From NCBI GenBank assembly GCA_021821225.1, contig JAKACR010000191.1:1-5795 (forward strand): DNA of 5,795 bases, read 5' to 3'. The notes below the pieces were generated by a model. The model made no database searches and was not told the origin of the DNA. It saw only the letters and a program-made list of their open reading frames with translations. Below are positions 1-5,125 of this stretch, piece by piece; within the stretch, counting starts at the first letter, position 1; each line of letters starts with the position of its first letter. The stretch comes from Bacillota bacterium. Lineage in GTDB: Bacteria > Bacillota > Bacilli > Alicyclobacillales > SLC66. The position numbers and the translations under genes are program-made.

Positions 1-95
1 ACGCGAACCACGGTTTCGCCGGCCGGCGTCTTGACGCGATTGATTTTCCCGCAGTGCGGACATTCGGAATCAAATTCCCAGTGCATCTGTGTCAT
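1..95 (-). CDS. Small CPxCG zinc-ribbon protein, N-terminal part only
   Basis: This is the start of a leftward gene cut by the window edge; 31 codons are visible. The N-terminus reads MTQMHWEFDSECPHCGKINR, followed by VKTPAGETVVR. The Cys-Pro-His-Cys-Gly knuckle at residues 12-16 is half of a typical zinc ribbon; a second Cys pair would lie beyond the edge. The start was chosen because GAGGG lies 8 nt upstream of the ATG at 95. A second ATG three codons in would be too far from that site. It lies downstream of wecB on the same strand and may be co-transcribed with it. I do not recognise the family, and the ribbon alone does not give a function. An RNA- or nucleic-acid-associated role is only a common possibility for such small proteins. 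Confidence 0.6.
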   Translation of the reverse strand, partial: MTQMHWEFDSECPHCGKINRVKTPAGETVVR

Positions 96-205
96 TCAAA
101 TTTCCCTCTTTCGTGCAACAGTTTGCCGCCACTCCGGCGATATTGGGCGTCTTGGGCGACTGTATTGAAAATGTCTCCTGCTAGCCGCCCCATGATAATC
201 CACAT
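92..205 (-). CDS. Doubtful 37-codon ORF overlapping the zinc-ribbon gene start
   Basis: An open frame follows the wecB stop after 22 nt and ends in TGA overlapping the zinc-ribbon ATG (ATGA, 92-95), the geometry of translationally coupled genes. Possible starts are ATG at 205 (MWIIMGRLAGDIFNTVAQ...) or ATG at 193. Neither has a convincing ribosome site, and I recognise no family. The frame also stays open upstream through the wecB 3' end, so it may be a chance out-of-frame tail. If it is not a gene, 96-227 is simply a spacer with no terminator hairpin that I can see. Confidence 0.2.
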   Translation of the reverse strand: MWIIMGRLAGDIFNTVAQDAQYRRSGGKLLHERGKFE

Positions 206-227
206 TCCGTCAGGCGCACTGCCGCGT

Positions 228-1385
228 TCAGCGGCTGGTTCCCAAGGGGACGAACGGCGCGGGCCGCGGTTCACCGCCAAAGTAGTGTCCCAGGGCCGCA
301 ACAATCCGTTCGGACGCCCGGCCATCTCCATACGGACTCGCCGCAACCGCCATGGCGCGGTAGGCCGCAGGATCGCGCAGCAGTTCGGACGTCAGGGAAT
401 AGATCTGCTCGCGATCGGTGCCGGCGAGTTTGAGCGTTCCCGTTTCGATGCCTTCCGGACGCTCCGTCGTATCGCGCAACACCAGGCAGGGCACTCCGAG
501 AAAAGGCGCCTCCTCCTGCACGCCTCCCGAGTCGGTGAGAATCAGATAGGCGCGCGCCGCAAAATTGTGGGCGTCCACCACATCAAGCGGTTCGATCAAA
601 GAGATGCGCGGGTGACCCCCGAGAAAGCGGTGCGCGGGTTCGCGGACCGCCGGATTCAAGTGCATCGGATAGATGACGCGCACATCCTGAAACTCATCCA
701 CGATGTCGCGCACCGCAAGAAAGATTTGCTCAAACTTTTCGCCAAGATTCTCCCTGCGATGGGCCGTCATGAAGATAAGGCGTTCGCCCGGCTGGACGCG
801 GGAGAGCACTTCGTGGTGGTAATTTTTCACCACGGTGGTGCGCATGGCATCAATCCCCGTGTTTCCGGTTATGTAGATGTGCTCTGGTTCCTTGTTTTCG
901 CGCAACAGGTTGTCCGCGGCAGCCTGCGTCGGGGCAAAGTGAAGATCGGCCAGGACGCCGGTCAGTTGTCTGTTCATCTCCTCGGGATAAGGCGAGTACT
1001 TGTCCCGCGTGCGCAGTCCCGCCTCGACGTGGCCGATCGGGATCTGCTGATAGAACGCCGCCATGCTGGCCGCAAACGTGGTGGTCGTATCACCGTGGAC
1101 GAGCACGATATCCGGTGCTGTCTTCTGAAGGATGTCCTCCAACTGCCGCAATGTCTTGTTCGTGATCATCGTCAGCGTCTGCCGCGCCTCCATGATGTCC
1201 AGATCATAATCGGGCGCGATTTCAAACGCGTTGAGAACCTGATCCAGTTGCTCCCTGTGCTGGCCCGTCACGCAGACGATCGTCTCATATCCGCTGTGCC
1301 GGCGCAGTTCCTGGACAAGCGGAGCCATCTTTACCGCTTCCGGCCGTGTGCCAAACACGGCCATCACCCGCTTTTGTGCTGCCAT
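228..1385 (-). CDS. wecB: UDP-N-acetylglucosamine 2-epimerase (non-hydrolysing)
   Basis: This cytoplasmic enzyme (WecB/MnaA) interconverts UDP-GlcNAc and UDP-ManNAc, the precursor of the wall teichoic acid linkage unit and other ManNAc polymers. The 385-residue protein matches the usual length of about 380 and has a GT-B-like two-lobe fold. Visible motifs are FGTRPE (11-16), HGDT (97-100), HVEAGLRT (119-126), PEEMNR (134-139), TAHRREN (207-213), TDSGGVQEEAP (284-294) and RDTTERPEG (304-312). By family comparison D99, E121, E135 and H209 are the likely catalytic and substrate residues. I start at the ATG at 1385 because it gives the family N-terminus (KRVMAVFGTRPE) and is preceded by GGGGGTG with 5-nt spacing. 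An in-frame ATG at 1442 would add 19 unrelated residues read through a palindrome cluster. The gene lies downstream of upp on the same strand with a gap of about 100 bp and is probably in the same transcription unit. Confidence 0.95.
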   Translation of the reverse strand: MAAQKRVMAVFGTRPEAVKMAPLVQELRRHSGYETIVCVTGQHREQLDQVLNAFEIAPDYDLDIMEARQTLTMITNKTLRQLEDILQKTAPDIVLVHGDTTTTFAASMAAFYQQIPIGHVEAGLRTRDKYSPYPEEMNRQLTGVLADLHFAPTQAAADNLLRENKEPEHIYITGNTGIDAMRTTVVKNYHHEVLSRVQPGERLIFMTAHRRENLGEKFEQIFLAVRDIVDEFQDVRVIYPMHLNPAVREPAHRFLGGHPRISLIEPLDVVDAHNFAARAYLILTDSGGVQEEAPFLGVPCLVLRDTTERPEGIETGTLKLAGTDREQIYSLTSELLRDPAAYRAMAVAASPYGDGRASERIVAALGHYFGGEPRPAPFVPLGTSR

Positions 1386-1417
1386 GGGCCCACCCCCGGT
1401 GCAAAATCGCCGTATCC

Positions 1418-1456
1418 CCCGCATATGCGGGTCCCGGGACATGTTTCACATGTCCC
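1418..1456. repeat. Cluster of three abutting palindromes in the upp-wecB gap
   Basis: Three inverted repeats lie end to end. They are CCCGCATATGCGGG (1418-1431, perfect), GTCCCGGGAC (1431-1440, perfect), and GGGACATGT / ACATGTCCC (1436-1444 and 1448-1456, perfect 9-bp arms around TTC). The second and third share GGGAC, so they are alternative folds in RNA. No T-run follows on either strand, so this is not a standard intrinsic terminator. It could be an mRNA processing or stability hairpin between upp and wecB, or a trace of a mobile repeat. The GGGACATG...CATGTCCCC ends match the termini of the nested element at 5003-5125. Confidence 0.6.
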
Positions 1457-1486
1457 CCAGCTCAGAGTATCCCTCTGTCCGGCAGA

Positions 1487-2113
1487 TTACAATGTACCGC
1501 ACAGACGATCTCCGGCATCACCGAGGCCCGGCACGATATAACCGCGTTCGTTCAATTTTTCGTCAATCGCCGCGACGTGCATTTCCACGTCCGGATGCCG
1601 CCGCAAAAGCAGTTCAAGTCCTTCGGGCGCCGCGATCAATGCGCAGAGCTTGAGGCGGCTGGCGCCGCGCCGCTTGAGCAACGACAAGGCCGCGTCCGCC
1701 GAACCGCCCGTCGCCAGCATCGGATCGAGCACGATCACAAGCGATCGCTCAAGGCTTTGCGGTGTGTTCGAGTAATAGACGACGGGCTCCAGCGTCCGGT
1801 CATCCCTGTACAGACCGAGATGAGCGATCTCCGCGTCGGGCAGGATGCGCAGCATGCCTTGCACCATACCGAGTCCAGCGCGTAAAATAGGCGCCAGAAC
1901 AACCCTGTCCGAGGCGAACATCCCTTTGGCCGGGGCTACGGGCGTCTCGATCGCGCGCTCCTCTAATGTCGTGTCGTCCGTGCATTCGACGGCCAGTAAA
2001 ATGCTCACTTCATCCATCACTCGGCGAAATGTCGGGGCATCCGTGGCGCGGTCCCTCAATCGGCTGATTCTGTCCGTCACAAGAGGATGGTGTGAGCGTC
2101 GGATGGGGCTCAA
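1487..2113 (-). CDS. upp: Uracil phosphoribosyltransferase
   Basis: Upp salvages uracil by transferring phosphoribose from PRPP to give UMP, in the cytoplasm. The 208-residue product has the family motifs: ETPVAPAKG (56-64), APILRAGLGMVQGM (74-87), the PRPP loop LDPMLATGGSADAA (129-142), IAAPEG (160-165), and the uracil-binding C-terminus YIVPGLGDAGDRL (192-204). The end is GDRLCGTL where many Bacilli have GDRLFGTK. There is no ATG near the family start. The TTG at 2113 gives MSPIRRSHHPLV, which aligns without gaps to the usual MSKVYVFDHPLI. AAGGAG at 2123-2128 lies 9 nt upstream. The adjacent TTG at 2116 (6-nt spacing) is an alternative that adds one residue. The frame stays open to 2323 through a repeat, but that part is not Upp-like. 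The gene is transcribed leftward towards wecB. Confidence 0.94.
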   Translation of the reverse strand: MSPIRRSHHPLVTDRISRLRDRATDAPTFRRVMDEVSILLAVECTDDTTLEERAIETPVAPAKGMFASDRVVLAPILRAGLGMVQGMLRILPDAEIAHLGLYRDDRTLEPVVYYSNTPQSLERSLVIVLDPMLATGGSADAALSLLKRRGASRLKLCALIAAPEGLELLLRRHPDVEMHVAAIDEKLNERGYIVPGLGDAGDRLCGTL

Positions 2114-2164
2114 CAAGAATCGCTCCTTATTTTTCCTGGCTGTTTCCGGTTCCGGGATCGCTCC

Positions 2165-2173
2165 ATTATACCA
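2165..2173 (-). promoter_or_regulatory. Extended -10 promoter for upp (TGGTATAAT)
   Basis: On the minus strand there is a perfect TATAAT (2165-2170) preceded by TGG, giving an extended -10. The -35 region is weak: ATACGT with 17-bp spacing or TATACG with 18-bp. That fits dependence on the extended -10. Transcription would start near 2158, giving a leader of about 45 nt that contains the AAGGAG site before the TTG start. I see no PyrR-type anti-antiterminator in so short a leader. Confidence 0.72.
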
Positions 2174-2220
2174 AACGCGTTTCCTGGACGTATAGATCGG
2201 CCGTTCCATGTTAAAATTGA

Positions 2221-2385
2221 CTAGTTGAGCCTGTTCAAAAAGTGGGCAGGTAAGACCCACGCAGTGCAAGGAAGCAGACAGAAATGCGGACCGAGCGTAC
2301 GTTTTTGGTACGTAAGGGAGCATTTCTGGCGATGACTCCGCCAGTGCCGGGGAGTTCTGCCCACTTTTTGAACAACCTCTAGTTG
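2221..2385 (+). mobile_element. Inverted-repeat element copy 1 (MITE-like), with 7-bp flanking duplication
   Basis: The element runs from 2228 to 2378 (151 bp). It begins AGCCTGTTCAAAAAG and ends CTTTTTGAACAACCT. The arms TGTTCAAAAAGTGGGCAG (2232-2249) and its exact complement (2357-2374) give 18 perfect pairs, with 3 more pairs outside a 2-nt mismatch. Perfect direct repeats CTAGTTG flank it (2221-2227 and 2379-2385), as expected for a target-site duplication. Inside are a 9-bp stem (2279-2287 with 2320-2328), a hairpin CGTAC/GTACG with a U-rich 7-nt loop (2296-2312), and GTGGG/CCCAC near the left end. It has no coding capacity for a transposase. It lies between the divergent upp and ugtP genes, 58 bp upstream of the upp -10 region. 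Copies 2 and 3 in this window share its ends. Confidence 0.8.
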
Positions 2386-2412
2386 TAATGCGCAGACAGA
2401 TAATCCTATGCT
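2383..2412 (+). promoter_or_regulatory. Weak candidate promoter between element copies 1 and 2
   Basis: TTGTAA (2383-2388) and TATGCT (2407-2412) are separated by 18 bp, matching 4 of 6 bases at each hexamer. If used, it would read rightward through copy 2 into ugtP, placing that hairpin in the 5' leader. This rests only on hexamer matches. Confidence 0.25.
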
Positions 2413-2421
2413 CCCTATAAG

Positions 2422-2464
2422 AGCCTGTTCAAAAGAGAGAGTTCTGCCCCCTTTTGAACAACCT
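2422..2464 (+). repeat. Inverted-repeat element copy 2, internally deleted (43 bp)
   Basis: The sequence begins AGCCTGTTCAAAAG and ends GAGTTCTGCCCCCTTTTGAACAACCT, split here as GAGTTCTGCCCCC then TTTTGAACAACCT. It is the left and right ends of the element in copy 1 with almost all of the interior missing. TGTTCAAAAG (2426-2435) and CTTTTGAACA (2451-2460) form a perfect 10-bp stem with a 15-nt loop. The flanks CTATAAG (2415-2421) and ATATAAT (2465-2471) share the central TATAA, which may be a decayed target duplication. It has the same orientation as copies 1 and 3. It lies 55 bp before the ugtP start. Confidence 0.72.
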
Positions 2465-2465
2465 A

Positions 2466-2471
2466 TATAAT
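2466..2471 (+). promoter_or_regulatory. Candidate -10 box (TATAAT) upstream of ugtP
   Basis: A perfect TATAAT lies 2 bp after the right end of element copy 2 and 48 bp before the ugtP ATG. A -35 would have to lie inside the element; TTCTGC with 18-bp spacing (2442-2447) is a poor match. If active, transcription would start near 2478 with a leader of about 42 nt carrying AGGAGG at 2507-2512. Confidence 0.4.
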
Positions 2472-2519
2472 AGATGACGAACTCATCCGTACACTTGTCT
2501 CTGCCGAGGAGGAAACAGG

Positions 2520-3710
2520 ATGCCGAAGCTTGAGCGAGTCCTGATATTGTCAGCCTCTTATGGCGAAGGACACCAGCAGGCCGCATTGGCAATCCGGGAC
2601 GCATTGCTGGAGATCTACCCCACCTTGGATGTGCGCATCATGGACTACCTGCGCACGGTGCATCCGGTGCTCAATTCCGTTGCACGCTACTGCTATCTGA
2701 AAAGCGTCCGCTTCGCGCCGGCGCTGTACGGCCTGTTTTACAAGGGAACCAGCCGCATCGCGCCGTCCTCTTTGCTGCAGCGCCGCCTGAATCACCTCGG
2801 TTTTGAAGATTTGCTGGAATTTCTTTCTGAATACAGGCCCGACATCGTCGTCTCGACTTTCCCCACCCCCGCCGGTGTGATGTCCCTCCTCAAGGAGCGG
2901 CAGTTGACGGCGATCCGGTCGGCGACCATCATCACCGACCACGCCATCCACAGCCAGTGGATCCACGCGGGGACCGATCATTACTTCGTCGGATCCGACC
3001 ATGTCAAAACAGGATTGATCCGCCGCGGCGTGCCGGAAAACCGCATTTCCATCACCGGCATTCCCATCCGGCCCGCCTTTCTCGCCCCGCGCAACCGCGC
3101 CGAGATTCGGACCAAGCTCGGCCTTCGGGACGATCTCCCGACGCTGCTCGTGATGGGCGGCGCATACGGAGTGTTGAGCGACATCGAACAGATTTGCGCG
3201 GAATTGTTCCAATCCCGGATACACACGCAGATGATCGTCGTGTGCGGCCGCAACGACAAATTGCGCGAAGCGATTGAGGAACTGGCGAAATCGGCGCGCC
3301 ATCCCGTGTGGGTGTTCGGATTCACAAGGGAGGTCGACGAACTGATGGCTGTATCCGACCTTGTCATCACAAAGGCGGGCGGTCTGACGATCAGCGAGGC
3401 TCTCGCCATGGAGTTACCGATGGTCCTGTACCGCCCGATCCCAGGCCAGGAGGTCCAGAACGCCGCGTTCCTGGTCAAATCCAGGGTGGCCGTGCTCGCG
3501 CGCACGCGCAAGCAGGTTGTGGAGCACACCGAGCGCCTGCTGCAGGATGGCGCCGTTCGCCTGCACAAGATGCGGATGAACGCGAACACTATCCGCAGGT
3601 CGACGGCCGCGAGCGATATCGCCGCACGCCTGGCCGAGGTCGAATTGTGCCCGCCCGCGGAAGGATTGCTGACCATGAGCGAAATGCGGCTGTTCGCCGA
3701 ACAGTCATGA
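2520..3710 (+). CDS. ugtP: Processive diacylglycerol glucosyltransferase, UgtP/YpfP type
   Basis: The enzyme transfers glucose from UDP-glucose to diacylglycerol, usually twice, making the glycolipid that anchors lipoteichoic acid; it acts at the inner face of the membrane. The 396-residue protein has the MGDG-synthase N-domain (about 5-175) with SYGEGHQQAA (13-22), the family G-x-G-H loop, then YLKS (59-62) and STFP (112-115). It continues with TDHAIHSQWIH (139-149) and ITGIPIRPAF (178-187), then a GT28-type C-domain (about 207-345) with VMGGAYG (211-217), VVCGRND (240-246), the donor-binding ITKAGGLTISEAL (283-295) and PIPGQE (306-311). It aligns throughout with B. subtilis UgtP as I recall it. 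AGGAGG (2507-2512) lies 7 nt before the ATG. The stop overlaps ltaA by ATGA, so the two are translationally coupled. Bacilli also have UgtP-like paralogues of unknown role; the ltaA neighbour favours the true ugtP. Confidence 0.88.
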   Translation: MPKLERVLILSASYGEGHQQAALAIRDALLEIYPTLDVRIMDYLRTVHPVLNSVARYCYLKSVRFAPALYGLFYKGTSRIAPSSLLQRRLNHLGFEDLLEFLSEYRPDIVVSTFPTPAGVMSLLKERQLTAIRSATIITDHAIHSQWIHAGTDHYFVGSDHVKTGLIRRGVPENRISITGIPIRPAFLAPRNRAEIRTKLGLRDDLPTLLVMGGAYGVLSDIEQICAELFQSRIHTQMIVVCGRNDKLREAIEELAKSARHPVWVFGFTREVDELMAVSDLVITKAGGLTISEALAMELPMVLYRPIPGQEVQNAAFLVKSRVAVLARTRKQVVEHTERLLQDGAVRLHKMRMNANTIRRSTAASDIAARLAEVELCPPAEGLLTMSEMRLFAEQS

Positions 3711-4933
3711 AATTGCTCCCGCGCCGCCTGATGCGCCCGCACATCCTGGGTTCCCTGCTCACTCTGCTGCTCGTGGAATGCGTGCGCAACGCCCTGCTTC
3801 TGTCGCTTTTGCCGAGCCTTGGCGTCGATGCGCTGGGTCTCAGCCCCGCCGTCATCGGTCTGGCCATCAGCGCGCATTATCTGAGCGACAATCTGTTGCG
3901 CACACCGATGGGTTTTCTGAACGATCGGTTCGGCCAGCGTGTGATTCTGACTGGCGGTATCCTGACCTCCGCAGCGGCTTTGGTTTTTTTGTCCAACGCC
4001 GACTCCGCGCGCGAAATCGTGACGGGGGCGGCGCTTTTTGGCGTGGGCACATCGCCGCTCTGGCCCTGCGTGGTGAGCACAGTGACGGCAGGCGTCAAGG
4101 ACGCGGAAAAAGCGAGCGCCATGGGCTATCTCTACATCGCCTGGCTGATCGGCGGAGGCGCGGGGCCTGTCCTGATCAATTTTGTCTACGTGCTCTCCTA
4201 CCGCATGGCCTTCGGCTGGATCGTCGACACGCTGCTCACGGCCGGGTTTATCACCGTTCTCGTATCGCGCAGGACTGCGTCCGAACCCCGCGACCGGGGC
4301 GATTGGACGATCGACAAAACGCATAGATATTTGCGCGAAATCATCGTACACTTAAAGGGTGTAAGCTCCTTGTTCCCGGGCATGTTCGTCCAGACGCTCG
4401 CGATCGGCACGCTCATTCCGGTGCTCACACCGTACGCAAGGCTCATCCTGAACGTGAGCCCGCAGTGGCAGAGCGCGGCGATGGTGATCGTCGGCGGCAC
4501 GACCGTCGCCCTCCTGCCCTTGTCCGGGAGGCTGGTGGACCGTTTGGGCGCTCGTCCCTTCCTGTCCGGCGGGTTCCTGCTGGCCGGCATCGCGCTCATC
4601 CTGTTTGCGATGCAAACCCGGTACGGCGCCGCGCTTGCCTTCATGATGATTCTGGGCGCAGCCTACGCGATGATTCTTCCTTCGTGGAACTCGCTGCTCG
4701 ACCGCTCAGTCGACGCCGCCAAACGCGGCGCGATGTGGGGCATGTTCATGACGGTGGAAGGGCTCGGGACGGCCGTCGGACCGTTGATCGGCGGCCGCCT
4801 GTGGCAGGTTGCCGGACCGCGCGCGCCCTTTCTGTTCAGTGCATGTGTGGTTTCCGTGATGGGCATCATCTACGCTTTCCTGCGCATGCCCGGCTTGCGC
4901 CGCGACCTCCGGACAAATACCGAGTGGACTTGA
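3707..4933 (+). CDS. ltaA: MFS glycolipid flippase, LtaA type
   Basis: This is a 12-helix major facilitator protein of 408 residues. It should flip the diglucosyl-diacylglycerol made by UgtP to the outer leaflet, where LTA is built. MFS motif A is visible as GFLNDRFGQRV (69-79), with a second-half copy GRLVDRLGARP (274-284). Segments resembling S. aureus LtaA, from memory, are SPLW (116-119), MGYLYIAWLIG (139-149), LFPGMFVQ (222-229), the stretch at 236-251 ending NVS, ILPSWNS (323-329), WGMF (344-347) and VGPLIGG (357-363). E24 and R27 have the spacing of LtaA Glu32/Arg35. D61 falls where Asp68 is expected, and W119 and W146 resemble Trp127/Trp150 with four extra residues between them. The ATG at 3707 lacks its own ribosome site and overlaps the ugtP stop, so it probably relies on coupling. 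Another lipid or drug MFS role is possible but less likely. Confidence 0.82.
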   Translation: MKLLPRRLMRPHILGSLLTLLLVECVRNALLLSLLPSLGVDALGLSPAVIGLAISAHYLSDNLLRTPMGFLNDRFGQRVILTGGILTSAAALVFLSNADSAREIVTGAALFGVGTSPLWPCVVSTVTAGVKDAEKASAMGYLYIAWLIGGGAGPVLINFVYVLSYRMAFGWIVDTLLTAGFITVLVSRRTASEPRDRGDWTIDKTHRYLREIIVHLKGVSSLFPGMFVQTLAIGTLIPVLTPYARLILNVSPQWQSAAMVIVGGTTVALLPLSGRLVDRLGARPFLSGGFLLAGIALILFAMQTRYGAALAFMMILGAAYAMILPSWNSLLDRSVDAAKRGAMWGMFMTVEGLGTAVGPLIGGRLWQVAGPRAPFLFSACVVSVMGIIYAFLRMPGLRRDLRTNTEWT

Positions 4934-4934
4934 T

Positions 4935-4982
4935 CTGCCCCCTTTTTGAACAACCTCTCAATCCAGTTCAAAATGAGGGCAG
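4935..4982 (+). repeat. Stray element right end plus copy-3 left end, forming a hairpin after ltaA
   Basis: One base after the ltaA TGA is a 22-bp fragment, CTGCCCCCTTTTTGAACAACCT cut at 4935-4956 (CTGCCCCCTTTTTGAACAAC plus CT), identical to the right end of element copy 3. Four bases later the left end of copy 3 begins. The two form a stem of 15 pairs in 17 (4935-4951 with 4966-4982) around a 14-nt loop. It may act as a 3'-end hairpin for ugtP-ltaA, but no T-run follows the stem. The order right end then left end looks like the junction of two adjacent elements, the first of them deleted. Confidence 0.6.
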
Positions 4983-5002
4983 GTAAGACCCGCGCAGTGC
5001 AA

Positions 5003-5125
5003 TGGGACATGGGATCACCCAAATTTCGGCAGGCTCACTGCGGTGCCTATCGTGTTTGATTGAAGCCTCAAACACGATAGGCGGAATCATGGCGCCTGCT
5101 GGCGGACTTGGTCCCATGTCCCCTG
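5003..5125 (+). repeat. Nested 123-bp inverted-repeat insertion inside copy 3
   Basis: This block interrupts the GCAGTGCAA-GGAAGCAG junction that is continuous in copy 1. Its termini GGGACATGGGA (5004-5014) and TCCCATGTCCC (5112-5122) are perfect 11-bp inverted repeats, extended by three more positions including one G-T pair. A second stem, CGGCAGGC/GCCTGCTG (5027-5034 with 5094-5101), lies inside it. The centre is a perfect 15-bp hairpin. No ORF is evident. It may be a second small mobile element or a segment of the full-length parent that copy 1 has lost. Confidence 0.65.
5045..5082. repeat. Perfect 15-bp hairpin at the centre of the nested insertion
   Basis: GCCTATCGTGTTTGA (5045-5059) and TCAAACACGATAGGC (5068-5082) are exactly complementary around the 8-nt loop TTGAAGCC. 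No poly-T follows on either side, so a simple intrinsic terminator is unlikely. The length and perfection suggest a selected or recently formed structure. Confidence 0.75.

Noticed and set aside
54..1541. A 495-codon open frame on the + strand opposite wecB
   Set aside because: It is antisense to a clear WecB with all its motifs. Its translation is Arg/His-rich without domain character, a common by-product of GC-rich coding sequence.
2114..2323. A 70-residue N-terminal extension of Upp
   Set aside because: It is translated from the repeat element and promoter region, has no ribosome site, and has no counterpart in the family, which starts at about MSxxxxxxHPL.
2221..2464. CRISPR array
   Set aside because: Repeat units are inverted-repeat elements of different lengths (151 and 43 bp), not regularly spaced identical repeats with unique spacers, and no cas gene is present.
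3308..3706. N-terminal extension of the MFS frame back into ugtP
   Set aside because: The frame is open but overlaps ugtP by 400 bp and is Arg/Gly-rich and non-hydrophobic. The helix-1 region and LtaA-like sequence begin after the ATG at 3707.
2981..4351. A 456-codon open frame on the - strand across ugtP and ltaA
   Set aside because: It spans two well-supported genes on the other strand and shows low-complexity Ala/Arg/Gln-rich composition with no recognisable domain.
5045..5082. Intrinsic terminator for ltaA
   Set aside because: The stem is strong, but no U-run follows it in either direction and it sits within the nested repeat 110 bp beyond the stop codon.
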